Under the pieces are notes generated by a model. The model was not told where the DNA came from and searched no databases. It saw only the letters and a program-made list of their open reading frames with translations. A stretch of DNA of 64,000 bases from JAJRPT01 sp965661945 (GTDB taxonomy: Bacteria > Bacteroidota > Ignavibacteria > Kapaibacteriales > UBA2268), in assembly GCA_965661945.1 (NCBI GenBank), contig CBFIFP010000003.1, forward strand, positions 62,001-126,000. Reading direction: 5' to 3'. The translations under genes were made by a program, and so were the position numbers. Shown here piece by piece: positions 24,601 to 33,423 of this stretch (its first letter is position 1; every line of letters starts with the position of its first letter).

Positions 24601-27334
24601 TAGCTGCCTCAGCGAACGCATTAGTATTGCAAGATATTGTTGATAAAATCCCGGTTCTTCCAAAATTATTCAACTGATTTTCAGCCCATCCGTCAAAATC
24701 AAAAATATTAACAGCCCCGTGGCCTATAAAATTAGTCCATAAAACTCCATTATTAATTTCGCGACGAATTTCATTTCCTTGATTACTTCTTTCAATTTTA
24801 TCATGCAAACCATGAATGTAATTTGTATCAACACATAGTGAAGAATTGGTAAGAGGCATATATGCAAGTTCAGTTTGATTATTAAATATCACTTGTTCGC
24901 TTTCGTTACCCCCAAGAATTACCAAAAAGTCTTTTAACCAAGAAGCTTTCTTAGTTTTTTCAAATTCAATTAATTTTTCTAAATAGACCTCTAATTCATT
25001 ATTATTATTTGGTGTTATTCTTGAAACAAGAACATCATTCCAAATTTCTATATCATCTCTAGTTAAATTTTGATACCAAACATCACTAACAGGAAGACCG
25101 TAAGTTGGAACTAAATTTTTGACTCTTGAGGATTCTCCTTTCATTTCAGGATCCCAACTGGCTTCACCTATAAAATAAACATAAGTAACTTTTGGCTCTG
25201 TCCAGTTTTCATGAGCATATTTTAAAAAATCTTTAACAGCGTGAGGTTTTTCTTGACCATAACCAAACTCATCATAAATATCTTCAACAAAAACTAATTT
25301 GAAATCTAATTCTGGGTGTGTACTTCTTCTGTAATCTAAATATTTTTGTAAACCACTTTCCAATGATTTATGAGAAACAAATAAAACATCTGCTTTATTT
25401 TCAATATTTCTTAAACCACCAAAGTTAATATCTTCTATTCTTACAAATTCAATATTTTCTGAGTCGCATGATATTATATCACTCTTTCCATTTAAAATAT
25501 TAATCTTTGAAGTATATTTTTTAGAGCCTTCCCATTCAATTGCACTAAAAAACTCATTATCAAATAATGTCAAATTATTATAAACCAATTCATTCCCAAA
25601 TCGTCCAGCAATAAAATTAGCCGAATTAACATTAATACCTTCAGAATTTAATACACTTGAAAGATTGCCAATATCCTCAAAATTTGATAGTAATGTAAAA
25701 TAATCTAAATCTTTATTGATAATACTAATAATTTCAGAAACAGAAGTACTCACTAAATATTTATCCTGCCCTTGCTCACCATAAATAATTATAGCACCTT
25801 TTTCTTTTAAACTTAAACTAATATCATTGTAAGAAAATGTTGAGAAATCAGATTCAAAATTTATACCGCCAACTATAAAATCACTTTTTGAAGCATTTTT
25901 GAATTGGATAGTTTTTTGTGTTGTATCTATAGATACAATATTTTTAGAATTGTAATTATAAATATTCACATAACTGTCTATATTGTTATCAGAACCGAAC
26001 TCTATGTGACCATTATCAGCTATTGGATAAAATTTACCATTAAATGTTAAATAATCGACACCAATTCTTCCTGGCTCTATAATTTCCTCACCACTTCTAA
26101 ACTTTTCTAAACTTTTAATAAAGATATTACTCTCAACAGTATAATTATTGATGCCAGGTAATAAAGCATTGCTATCGAATTCAATATTCAATTTATTAAA
26201 TCCTCTAAGTGCAATAGTATCTAATTTTAAATTATTTTGATAAGGATGAATATTAAACCAGCCAAAAGTGCCGGGTATTAATTCTAAAAAAGTAACTACT
26301 CTAGCTTGAGTATTGGATTCATTTTTATAAGGGAAAGCTCTGGTTTCTATTTCAAAAACATTACTATTAGGTGAAGGAGAGGTGGGGTCTAGAAGAGCCA
26401 TATACCAACCTTCATAATAGTTATTCTCTGTTGAAGTTACAGTAAAATTAAATCCAAAAGAATAAAGTGAATCTCTTTCATAAAAATAATCTCTTTCAAT
26501 GTATTCTTGAAAATTATTAATTTGTTTATTATCAATTGATAATGTTTGGTTTTCAATTTCAGGATTATGGTATAAATAATAAACTACTTCATTTGTGTAA
26601 TGTTCGTAATTAGTGGAATCACCTTTTGCTGTTTGCCCAACCAAATAAAATTCATCATCAACACTTAGTAAGTTATCATTTGATTTAATGTAAAAATTAT
26701 CGTAATCTTGTCCATATTTTGTAATAAAGAAATTATTAATTTCTACATTACCAAACTTAGCAATAACTTTATTAATATCAACTTTCCATATACCATCTTT
26801 ATCTGTTATTAATTTAAGATAAGTTTTGTTGTAGTCATACCAAAAATCTTCACTGTTTAAAAGATTATTATTTTTATCTTTATATGTTTTTGTATTTAAA
26901 ATATATCTTAAATGTCTTTTGTTTATTGTAGTTGGAAAAAGACTAAGTTCTGGGGAGGTTTTATTACTCAAATTAGACTTATTTTTAAATTTAATTTCAA
27001 GTATAGAATTATCTAACAATAGATTAGTATTAACAAGTAAATGATTAATATCAACACCTCTGTAGGTTATATCTTTTTTGTATTGATATTCAATATTTCT
27101 TTCATTTAACTTTACAAAATCAATTTCATTATCTTTTGATACCAGATTAAGTTTTAAGTATTGTTTATTGACATCTTTGTAAAGCATATACTCAGGCAAC
27201 AGAAGTGAATCACCATCGAATAGTTTATCAAAACTGATTTTTAGACCAGATTCGTTTTCATAAACGGTATAATCATTGGAATATAAAGATATACTTCCAA
27301 GAATAAATATTAATATTATTTTTAACTTTGTCAT
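21698..27334 (-). CDS. Giant gingipain-type (C25) peptidase, PorU/PorU2-like T9SS protein
   Basis: The 1878-residue protein has a signal peptide (MTKLKIILIFILGSISLYS), a long beta-rich N-terminal part, and a C25 cysteine peptidase domain (about residues 640-1010). Its catalytic His lies in NFIGHGAVN (about residue 871) and Cys in STISCNTNAFAE (about 901), with FIGEASWDP before them. Several Ig-like regions follow. The chain ends with a FlgD-type/T9SS C-terminal domain with YPNPFSDQVSLKFNYKG and WDGKDQNGNKIITGNYL. PorU-type C25 proteins cut off the sorting signal of T9SS cargo and attach the mature protein to the surface; I infer such a role, or a secreted client protease. It is longer than classical PorU and fits the PorU2 class better. 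Strong terminators stand on both sides. Confidence 0.85.
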   Translation of the reverse strand: MTKLKIILIFILGSISLYSNDYTVYENESGLKISFDKLFDGDSLLLPEYMLYKDVNKQYLKLNLVSKDNEIDFVKLNERNIEYQYKKDITYRGVDINHLLVNTNLLLDNSILEIKFKNKSNLSNKTSPELSLFPTTINKRHLRYILNTKTYKDKNNNLLNSEDFWYDYNKTYLKLITDKDGIWKVDINKVIAKFGNVEINNFFITKYGQDYDNFYIKSNDNLLSVDDEFYLVGQTAKGDSTNYEHYTNEVVYYLYHNPEIENQTLSIDNKQINNFQEYIERDYFYERDSLYSFGFNFTVTSTENNYYEGWYMALLDPTSPSPNSNVFEIETRAFPYKNESNTQARVVTFLELIPGTFGWFNIHPYQNNLKLDTIALRGFNKLNIEFDSNALLPGINNYTVESNIFIKSLEKFRSGEEIIEPGRIGVDYLTFNGKFYPIADNGHIEFGSDNNIDSYVNIYNYNSKNIVSIDTTQKTIQFKNASKSDFIVGGINFESDFSTFSYNDISLSLKEKGAIIIYGEQGQDKYLVSTSVSEIISIINKDLDYFTLLSNFEDIGNLSSVLNSEGINVNSANFIAGRFGNELVYNNLTLFDNEFFSAIEWEGSKKYTSKINILNGKSDIISCDSENIEFVRIEDINFGGLRNIENKADVLFVSHKSLESGLQKYLDYRRSTHPELDFKLVFVEDIYDEFGYGQEKPHAVKDFLKYAHENWTEPKVTYVYFIGEASWDPEMKGESSRVKNLVPTYGLPVSDVWYQNLTRDDIEIWNDVLVSRITPNNNNELEVYLEKLIEFEKTKKASWLKDFLVILGGNESEQVIFNNQTELAYMPLTNSSLCVDTNYIHGLHDKIERSNQGNEIRREINNGVLWTNFIGHGAVNIFDFDGWAENQLNNFGRTGILSTISCNTNAFAEAATPRSRNEAYIMYPETGFIFTFGGTTLGTISVQYLMISNMFRALSDKNFNLRNVLELKNFANMLLSEESFYVSNYLTFNNLGDPLINIPLALTTDLYPLEDETQIIGNNSFITIDDSLVTLSSNIYNNGYKDDENVVIKTIHNYGNNQKIYFDTLSPICVFANFKREIEIDDYFGVHNITIITDPDNVIEEDDKENNRLEITFNVFNSNLIPIEPKNNWNISKSNQRFRFFDPKSSSNRAYKFRLEYDIINYNEVNDIENIEKISIESKNEEIIILDGSFVTWEPSIDLPENTKNIKLFYFTVGESEETLEQLLNLHIQEVLKNETSYLVDKSKISKTNLDIIDNNIQFKTQNNEFYLSSQNAKYMLLTEPDREHFHEFEFTVNGETVLISTAATTGIYLAKISSDASNEEPVTRVYDTWGFVDGKNYFDDGIAFVNFLKDSVSDDEFVFFSVVGPGLRVFDKHCESSSFDYCLLDTLIYTLEQKYSAELAYTLREDYLNYEGYSFYGSPSFDKSQKIEFVAEYDEENNSYVKPIIQGNFDTFFTNGNISLESLTDAQVLNSLRIEGDSDEDGSNEDTIKNELNLELYDSNDNLIETISDFKLNSDYDLNEYNQTKLKFTLNIIKNKLTSNFVINDIYLNYKSYPELGLINNSQNTDSLLRGEEYILNYNIKNYSFRNDYTDINFILRNNNLQVYQKNFDFISSEFEITLIDTLSTNNMQSNNILTGILNSQFRNSEPISNNNISVSGLSIYEDTIPPVLKVYANGVEVSDQSFISTDPVIRVEMYDNSKLPINDKKNFSRIRFNGWIEDDSVTFNNDFNYQDNGELKAYIEFPKSNLDVGEFNTNLIEITAQDASGNQTSVEYYLNIARVVNLDGVIAYPNPFSDQVSLKFNYKGYDEPQLVEILIYDLNGRFINKIERIDVRIGSNVFIWDGKDQNGNKIITGNYLVLMRLKDFNNSKKNILIQKE

Positions 27335-27377
27335 ACATACTTAAAGACGAAAATAATGAATATAATTGTAAATACAA

Positions 27378-27413
27378 AAAAATGCCTGATTTGTTTCAAA
27401 ATCAGGCATTTTC
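27378..27413 (-). terminator. Intrinsic terminator after the unknown membrane protein
   Basis: AATGCCTGAT (27381-27390) pairs with ATCAGGCATT (27401-27410), a 10-bp stem with A/T extension, followed on the minus strand by a run of T. It ends transcription from the gene at 27434-28819 before the peptidase gene. Confidence 0.85.
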
Positions 27414-27433
27414 TAAAAATATTTTTAAAAATA

Positions 27434-28819
27434 TTATTTTTTAGACGAGATATCAAATACTAATTTGGAGGCAATTGCTTCTGCGATTTGTTTGTTAACT
27501 TGTTCTCCAGAAGTTAAGTATTCTGATATAGTTGCTTCAACTTTAGCTTTTATAGCTTCAGAGTTTTGACCAACTAAAGCGTTAGACATTTTATGAATAT
27601 CTTCTTGTTGTGTTTTTAATGCATCTAATTGAGAACGGTTTGCATCTTCCATTCTTTTTAACATCTTATCCATTCTTTCTTCTTCTTCAGTGTAAAATAG
27701 CGTTACTGCCATTAATGAAAGAAGAGCAAACTCCAAGAAAATTGCACCCAAGATGAATGAAGGTCTTGCAGCTGGGATAAATTTTAATCCACGAATACCT
27801 ACCGCAATGATAAGAACTGCAGCACCACCATAAGCAGCACCAGTTACGTTATTTGCATATTTATGAGAAAAGTGGTGAGCCATATAAAGTCTTAATCCTT
27901 TTCCAATCATAAATCTTCTTTTTGACCACAATCTAGCATCTTTACAATTCACAATTTCTGTTTGTACGAATTCAGAAAAATACTCTTTAATTCTTTGATA
28001 TAAAGCTACATTACGGAAGAAAACAGCATCTGTATCTTCATCCCATACATCATCAAACATAATTCTGTGGTCAGATGCTTTTTCAGTTTCTGTTATTGTT
28101 CTATTCCATACAATTCTGTAAGTTGATTCTAATCTATCTCTATCTACATTTACTAAATCATTATCAGGTAGAGTTAAAACCTCAACAATTTCATCAGATA
28201 AACCAGATTGAAGTCTAATATTAGTTTTTGTATGATGTATCTGATCTTCAAATAAAGCAGACATCATTCCAATACTTGGCGGCAAAACCATTGTTATTAA
28301 CATCATCAAAACAAATCCAATAACAAGAGAAATCACAATAAATGCCTTGTATGGCTCAATAAATACTGGATATTCTCCTAAAGCAGGAGCTTTAACATAG
28401 TATTCTGATTCTGTTTTTGAATAGCCATGTTCTTCTTTTGTTCTTTTTTCCAGAGTAAAATCAAAAATATATTCGCCATTAATTAGGACTTCAAATTTAT
28501 CTTTTGTACCCTTATTCTCATCTCCTTTTTCTAATAATTGTCCTTTCAATACAGGAGGAGTTTCACTTTGTTTATATTTTTTTTCGTTATCTGTTGAAGT
28601 TGAAGCCCAAACTAACCCTTGGCTTTCTCCACTAAAATGAACAAAACCTATTTTATCTCTTAGATATTCCTCTGGTTGAAAAAGAGGAACTACGAAATTA
28701 GCACTTCCGGCGGGAATTAAGTGAAATTGGAATAAATATCCAAAACCAGAAATCAGTATTATTGCAAATAGCACTTGCACAAAACCTATTTTTACAGCTT
28801 CGTTTTTTGCTCCTGACAT
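27434..28819 (-). CDS. Unknown four-helix membrane protein with C-terminal coiled coil
   Basis: I do not recognise the 461-residue protein. It has a membrane helix at about residues 12-32, an extracytoplasmic segment of roughly 120 residues (GFVHFSGESQGLVWASTSTDNE and a short beta domain EVLINGEYIFDFTLEKR), a second helix around 160-185 (FIVISLVIGFVLMMLITMVLP), a cytoplasmic domain (about 190-320), and two further helices (about 330-370). It ends in a hydrophilic coiled coil rich in Glu/Lys/Met (EERMDKMLKRMEDANRSQLDALKTQQEDIHKMS). That build suggests a membrane anchor with a cytoplasmic assembly tail. It is alone: a terminator ends it and a 423-base spacer stands before it. Confidence 0.75.
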   Translation of the reverse strand: MSGAKNEAVKIGFVQVLFAIILISGFGYLFQFHLIPAGSANFVVPLFQPEEYLRDKIGFVHFSGESQGLVWASTSTDNEKKYKQSETPPVLKGQLLEKGDENKGTKDKFEVLINGEYIFDFTLEKRTKEEHGYSKTESEYYVKAPALGEYPVFIEPYKAFIVISLVIGFVLMMLITMVLPPSIGMMSALFEDQIHHTKTNIRLQSGLSDEIVEVLTLPDNDLVNVDRDRLESTYRIVWNRTITETEKASDHRIMFDDVWDEDTDAVFFRNVALYQRIKEYFSEFVQTEIVNCKDARLWSKRRFMIGKGLRLYMAHHFSHKYANNVTGAAYGGAAVLIIAVGIRGLKFIPAARPSFILGAIFLEFALLSLMAVTLFYTEEEERMDKMLKRMEDANRSQLDALKTQQEDIHKMSNALVGQNSEAIKAKVEATISEYLTSGEQVNKQIAEAIASKLVFDISSKK

Positions 28820-29242
28820 TAATATTACCTCATTATTTAATTATAAAATTTTTATATTTCATTTTTAGAAAACATAAATTAAAGAAAAAAAAATTACTAT
28901 GCAATAATTTTTTTAAAAAAAATGAAATATTGTCTTAATCTTGTAAAAAAAGTATTTAATATTTTTATTTATATTTTATTTAATACAATATTTTATTCTC
29001 AAATACTTCTTAAACGTTATACTTTATTAAAATGAGTGTTATCAATGTAAGTGAAATAAAATCAAACTATGACAAGAATATTAGCAACATTATTTTACAT
29101 TTACAGTAACTATATAATATGCTATTTTCAATTATCACTGTAAAAAATAATGTAAAATAGAAGTCAATGAATTTTTTTATAAACTTTTCACCAATTTGCC
29201 TTTTATCATAAACTTTTATTACTCTTAACCAAGGAAATCACT
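28820..29242. other. 423-base AT-rich spacer between divergent genes
   Basis: No convincing gene or promoter consensus. It has a weak interrupted inverted repeat (29092-29158) and an AAGGAA ribosome-binding sequence at its right end serving the lysine aminotransferase. A 25-codon frame at 29032 is too short to support. Confidence 0.5.
29092..29158. repeat. Interrupted inverted repeat upstream of lysine aminotransferase
   Basis: ATTTTACAT followed by TTACAGT (29092-29107) is mirrored by ACTGTAAA (29137-29144) and ATGTAAAAT (29150-29158), with a five-base insert in the right arm. It is AT-rich and could be chance; if real it would form a long stem or an operator pair. Confidence 0.3.
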
Positions 29243-30562
29243 ATGAACTCTATCTCAAAATTTCAGGTTGAATCAAAAAATGTAAGAAAATCTCTTGCAA
29301 AACATATTCTCGCTGATGGTATGAATATGGTACTTGATATTCAAAACTCCAATGGGTCTTATATTATTGATAAAAATACTAACAAAAGATATTTAGATTT
29401 TTTTACGTGTTTCGCCTCAATGCCTATTGGTTACAACCACCCCAAAATGCACAATCAAGAATTTATAAATCACATTGGCCAAATTGCCCTAAATAAACCA
29501 TCTAATTCAGACCTTTATACTGAAGAATATGCTTCTTTTGTTAATACATTTTTTAATATTGCAGTGCCTAAAAAAGATTTTAAATACGGCTTTTTTATTG
29601 ACGGCGGTGCTTTGGCGGTAGAAAATGCTTTAAAAACTGCTTTTGACTGGAAAGTAAGGAAAAACTTCAAAAAAGGGTATAATTATGAAAAAGGGCATAA
29701 AGTTATTTATTTCAATGAAGCCTTTCACGGTAGAAGTGGCTATACTTTATCTTTAACTAACACCAATCTAGAAAAAGTAATGTACTTTCCTAAACTTGAT
29801 TGGATTAAAGTTAACAATCCTAAGATTTATTTTCCAATTACTGAAATAAACTCAAAAGATCTAATTGAACGTGAAAATGAATCTTTAAATCAAATAAAAC
29901 TAGCTTTTCAATCATTTAAAGATGATATTGCTTGCATTATTATTGAGCCAATACAAGGAGAAGGTGGAGACAATCATTTTAGACCAGAATTTTTAAAAGA
30001 ATTAAAAAATATATGTTTAGAAAATGATGCTTTATTAATTTTCGATGAAGTTCAAACAGGAGTTGGAATTACCGGAACTTGGTGGGCTTATCAACAGCTT
30101 GAAGTAGTACCTGATATTCTTGCTTTCGGAAAAAAAATGCAAACTTGCGGAATTTTAGCTGGTAAAAGAGTCGATGAAGTTAAAGATAATGTTTTTCATA
30201 CTTCTTCAAGAATTAATTCAACTTGGGGGGGGAATTTAGTTGATATGGTAAGAATGACTAAATATTTGGAAATAATTGATGAAGAAGATTTGGTTTCTAA
30301 TGCTAAAAATCAAGGAAATTATCTTTTAAATCAGCTTCATAATTTGAAAAAAAGTCAATTATCAAATATCAGAGGGCGTGGTTTATTTGTGGCTTTTGAT
30401 GTTCATTCAGAAGAAAGACAAAATATACTCGAAAAATTAATGAATAACGGATTAATTCTTCTGGCTTGTGGTAAATCTTCTATAAGGTTTAGACCTCCTT
30501 TAAACGTTTCAAAAGATGAAATTGATGAGGCACTTAAAATTATTGATAAAGTTCTAATTTAA
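29243..30562 (+). CDS. lat: L-lysine 6-transaminase
   Basis: The 439-residue class-III PLP aminotransferase matches the lysine epsilon-aminotransferase family: YLDFFTCFASMPIGYNHP near the start, FIDGGALAVENALKTAFDWKVRKN, FNEAFHGRSGYTLSLTNT, IIEPIQGEGGDNHFRPEFL, FDEVQTGVGITGTWWAYQ, and the PLP lysine in LAFGKKMQTCGI. The IDGGALAVENALK and HGRSGYTLSLTNT segments set it apart from ornithine and GABA aminotransferases. It moves the epsilon-amino group of lysine to 2-oxoglutarate, giving allysine (closing to piperideine-6-carboxylate). An AAGGAA sequence precedes the ATG. It converges on dapA, the lysine-forming enzyme, but is read from the other strand. Confidence 0.9.
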   Translation: MNSISKFQVESKNVRKSLAKHILADGMNMVLDIQNSNGSYIIDKNTNKRYLDFFTCFASMPIGYNHPKMHNQEFINHIGQIALNKPSNSDLYTEEYASFVNTFFNIAVPKKDFKYGFFIDGGALAVENALKTAFDWKVRKNFKKGYNYEKGHKVIYFNEAFHGRSGYTLSLTNTNLEKVMYFPKLDWIKVNNPKIYFPITEINSKDLIERENESLNQIKLAFQSFKDDIACIIIEPIQGEGGDNHFRPEFLKELKNICLENDALLIFDEVQTGVGITGTWWAYQQLEVVPDILAFGKKMQTCGILAGKRVDEVKDNVFHTSSRINSTWGGNLVDMVRMTKYLEIIDEEDLVSNAKNQGNYLLNQLHNLKKSQLSNIRGRGLFVAFDVHSEERQNILEKLMNNGLILLACGKSSIRFRPPLNVSKDEIDEALKIIDKVLI

Positions 30563-30585
30563 AAATTACATATTATTTTAAAAAG

Positions 30586-30613
30586 AAAAACCATTCAATT
30601 GTTTGAATGGTTT
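30586..30613. terminator. Bidirectional intrinsic terminator between lat and dapA
   Basis: AAAACCATTCAA (30586-30597) pairs with TTGAATGGTTTT (30602-30613) around a four-base loop, with T-rich runs on either strand. It separates the convergent genes lat and dapA. Confidence 0.85.
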
Positions 30614-30651
30614 TTATAAAAAAGTTGCAAATTCTAAGTTTTTGAAATTAT

Positions 30652-31542
30652 TTAAATAATTTTTGCTTTTCTCAATGCTTTTTCAATTTTCTTTCTGTTG
30701 TCAGGGTGAATAGGAAACAGAGGTGAGCGATAATATTCTTCTAATTTACCCATAATTCCTAAAGCGGCTTTAACAGGAATTGGATTTGATTCAACAAAGT
30801 TTAATTGTATCAAATCAAATAAATTATAATGCATTCTTACAGCAGTTTTAATATTACCTTTTAAAGCATGATTTACAGCATCAGAGAATTGTTTTGGCGC
30901 AATGTTTGGAATAACGCCAATTACACCATCCGCACCCATAGCAATTAAAGGTACAGTTAATGAGTCTTCTCCTGATAAAACATAAAAACCTTTTGGTTTT
31001 TTGCGGATTATTTCCATTACTTGGTCCATGTTTCCAGAAGCTTCTTTAGTTGCTATAATATTAGGGCAATCTTTAGCTAATCTAAGTTGAACCTCAGCTT
31101 GAATATTTACTCCGGATCTACCAGGAACATTATAAATGATCTGCGGAATATCTACTGCATCTGCAATTTGCTTATAATGATAATAAAGACCCTCTTGAGT
31201 TGGCTTATTATAATATGGGCAAACAATTAAAAGTGCGTCAACTCCAGATTCTTTTGCTATAATAGACAAATCGATAGTTGCAGTAGTATCGTTTGACCCT
31301 GTGCCAGCAATTATTTTTGTTCTTCCTTTAGCATGTTCAACTGCCGATATAATCAGAGCGACTTTTTCTTTAGTGCTCATTGTAGCACTTTCTCCTGTAG
31401 AACCACAAACTACAATTCCATCGACTCCATTTTCGATTTGAAAATCAATCAGACTTTTGAATCTGTCAAAATCAATAGTTAAATCCTTATTAAAGGGAGT
31501 AACTAAGGCTGTATAAGTTCCTTTTAATTCGAGTGCTGCCAT
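30652..31542 (-). CDS. dapA: 4-hydroxy-tetrahydrodipicolinate synthase
   Basis: The 296-residue barrel enzyme matches DapA: GTYTALVTPFNKDLTIDFDRF at the start, GTTGES-type loop as VVCGSTGESATMS, PYYNKPTQEGLYYHYKQIADAVDIPQIIYNVPGRSG with the catalytic Tyr, and IIATKEASGNMDQV with the Schiff-base Lys. It condenses pyruvate with aspartate semialdehyde, the first step to diaminopimelate and lysine. The regulatory lysine site cannot be judged from sequence alone. It is monocistronic here and converges on lat. Confidence 0.96.
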   Translation of the reverse strand: MAALELKGTYTALVTPFNKDLTIDFDRFKSLIDFQIENGVDGIVVCGSTGESATMSTKEKVALIISAVEHAKGRTKIIAGTGSNDTTATIDLSIIAKESGVDALLIVCPYYNKPTQEGLYYHYKQIADAVDIPQIIYNVPGRSGVNIQAEVQLRLAKDCPNIIATKEASGNMDQVMEIIRKKPKGFYVLSGEDSLTVPLIAMGADGVIGVIPNIAPKQFSDAVNHALKGNIKTAVRMHYNLFDLIQLNFVESNPIPVKAALGIMGKLEEYYRSPLFPIHPDNRKKIEKALRKAKII

Positions 31543-31667
31543 AACATATACCTTTTATTATAAAAAGTTTTTTTTTAAATACATATTTATAAAGGCAATA
31601 TAAGGTAATTTTCCAAAATAAAAAAATATTGTTAATAATTATTCATATTTTATAAAAATTACTTATT

Positions 31668-31970
31668 TTATAGTGAATCTCTTTTTGACCTTATTGAATC
31701 TCTTAATTTCTCTAATCTTTTAAAAAAACCTTCTCTATCTTTAATAAATTCAAAGGTTAATGCTCTAAACTGCGGCTCACTTAAATTCTTACTTTTTAAT
31801 ATCGAATCAATTTTTTTATTTGCCTCTAGTTTGTCATCTGTAAACTCTCTAACAATAAAAATTTCGCCGTAAGTTTCAAAAAACTCTTCATATTTTTTAT
31901 CATCTTTTCCGCAAGAGGAAAGAAAAATAAAAAATATTACTAAAACTAATAAATTATATTTAGTACGCAT
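31668..31970 (-). CDS. Small lipoprotein of unknown function
   Basis: From MRTKYNLLVLVIFFIFLSSC the protein is 100 residues with a clear lipobox (LSSC, Cys about residue 20), and a mature part that is short, highly charged and helical: KYEEFFETYGEIFIVREFTDDKLEANKKIDSILKSKNL, ending RLEKLRDSIRSKRDSL. The ATG at 31970 is chosen over an in-frame ATG at 32006 because only the former puts the signal at the start. It overlaps the upstream DUF2142 gene by 11 bases, so it belongs to the cdsA-DUF2142 operon. Confidence 0.75.
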   Translation of the reverse strand: MRTKYNLLVLVIFFIFLSSCGKDDKKYEEFFETYGEIFIVREFTDDKLEANKKIDSILKSKNLSEPQFRALTFEFIKDREGFFKRLEKLRDSIRSKRDSL

Positions 31971-33423
31971 AGAATAGTGCATCCATTTCTGAAACTGCGT
32001 AGGCAAGCATAAATATTGTATAAAAACCTAATATTGCTGTTTGCCATTTTTCCCAAAACTCAACTTCAATTTTATTATTAAACATTATAAAAAATAAAAA
32101 TGGTACTGCTGGTACAAAATATCTTCCTTGAAATCCAAATATTACGTTAGAGCCTACTGGAGAGCCGATGAAGAATCCGATTGTAACTGCTAAAAATGTC
32201 AAAAACCCAACCCCAAATATTCCATATTTTGCAAGCTTAGGTACCTCAAATTTTTTCCCACTATCAAGAACTGACACTCCAATTAAAGCCAAACCGTGTA
32301 CAATAAAGAAACCATTAGATAAATTTGAATACGAATACCCAAATCTTCCTATTGCACCTGCAAGCCACTCTTGCCTAAACCAAATCCAGTTTTTGATATA
32401 TAAAATTAAAAATCCAAATGGATCACCCAGAATTTCATTATTAGTTCTATAATCACTATCAAATTTGAAATCTTTTTGAAAACCGTGTACCTTTTTGTAG
32501 CCCTCTTTTATGTCATCAAGTGCGATATTCCAAATTAACCATCCAAATTTAATAAATATTGCCATAGCGCCTAAAATGATTCCTCTAAAAAGCCAAGGGT
32601 TTAAATTCTTTTCAAATCTTGAATTTGGGATAAATAAAAACATAAATGAAAGTAAGTAAAAACCATTTTTCACAACTCTTTGCATATACAAAAGAATTAA
32701 AATTAAAATTAATTCTTTGTATCCAATCTTAGCATCTTTATCAAAAATATAGAATAATCCTACTCCAAGCATCAAAAATGTAATAGAATTACTCATAACA
32801 TCATAAGTGACTGAACTTGCTTGATATAACACCATTGGAGTCAATCCATAAAGAAATATTACTGACTTCCATACCGGTGCTATTCGTATTGCAAAAAATA
32901 CAACTATAATATAAAAAAACAACATTCCAATTCTTCCAGCATAACCTAATGCAACAGGTGTGGTATCTTCAGAATTTGCAATCATTATAGCTAAAGATGC
33001 GGGCAAGTATGATATTGGAAATGTTGACCATTGAAAATTATGTTCGAAAGACAATCTATTTCTATCTTGCTTAATTTGCGATAGTTCTTCCACTCTGCGT
33101 TTATTTAGCTTTTGTCCTTGAAAATAAGGAACTCCTTGAAAAGCCATTACCACCTGAGGTATATTACTCGGAATAACACTTCCTACTTTTGTTGAATCTG
33201 GACTAAGCTCAGGAACTAAACCCTCTTGAGTTATATGATAAGCTTTCAAAAAGTGCCTATCTTCATCATTAGAGTGAAATGGGGGATTGAGATACACAAA
33301 CCACAAACCAAAAATTGTAGCACTTAATACAAAAGTTACTTCATAGGATAAAGGAAATTTGAATAAGTTACTTATTAAAGTACTTTTTTTCTTTGTAACT
33401 TTTTTTTCTTTATTTTTTGACAT
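31960..33423 (-). CDS. DUF2142-type polytopic membrane protein
   Basis: The 487-residue protein has about ten to twelve membrane helices, a positive Lys-rich start, and the motif NPPFHSNDEDRHFLKAYHITQEGLVPE after the first helix. Near the end is FGFQGRYFVPAVPFLFF. These two signatures, the acidic first loop and the GRYFxPxxP, are those of the DUF2142 family, thought to be lipid-linked-sugar-dependent glycosyltransferases of the GT-C type (the DE loop being the likely active site). It would act on the outer side of the inner membrane. Its start shares one base with the cdsA stop, and the small lipoprotein overlaps its end. Confidence 0.8.
   Translation of the reverse strand: MSKNKEKKVTKKKSTLISNLFKFPLSYEVTFVLSATIFGLWFVYLNPPFHSNDEDRHFLKAYHITQEGLVPELSPDSTKVGSVIPSNIPQVVMAFQGVPYFQGQKLNKRRVEELSQIKQDRNRLSFEHNFQWSTFPISYLPASLAIMIANSEDTTPVALGYAGRIGMLFFYIIVVFFAIRIAPVWKSVIFLYGLTPMVLYQASSVTYDVMSNSITFLMLGVGLFYIFDKDAKIGYKELILILILLYMQRVVKNGFYLLSFMFLFIPNSRFEKNLNPWLFRGIILGAMAIFIKFGWLIWNIALDDIKEGYKKVHGFQKDFKFDSDYRTNNEILGDPFGFLILYIKNWIWFRQEWLAGAIGRFGYSYSNLSNGFFIVHGLALIGVSVLDSGKKFEVPKLAKYGIFGVGFLTFLAVTIGFFIGSPVGSNVIFGFQGRYFVPAVPFLFFIMFNNKIEVEFWEKWQTAILGFYTIFMLAYAVSEMDALFYAY

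Noticed and set aside
29032..29109. 25-codon frame in the long spacer upstream of lat
   Set aside because: Too short, no start signal, no resemblance to anything.
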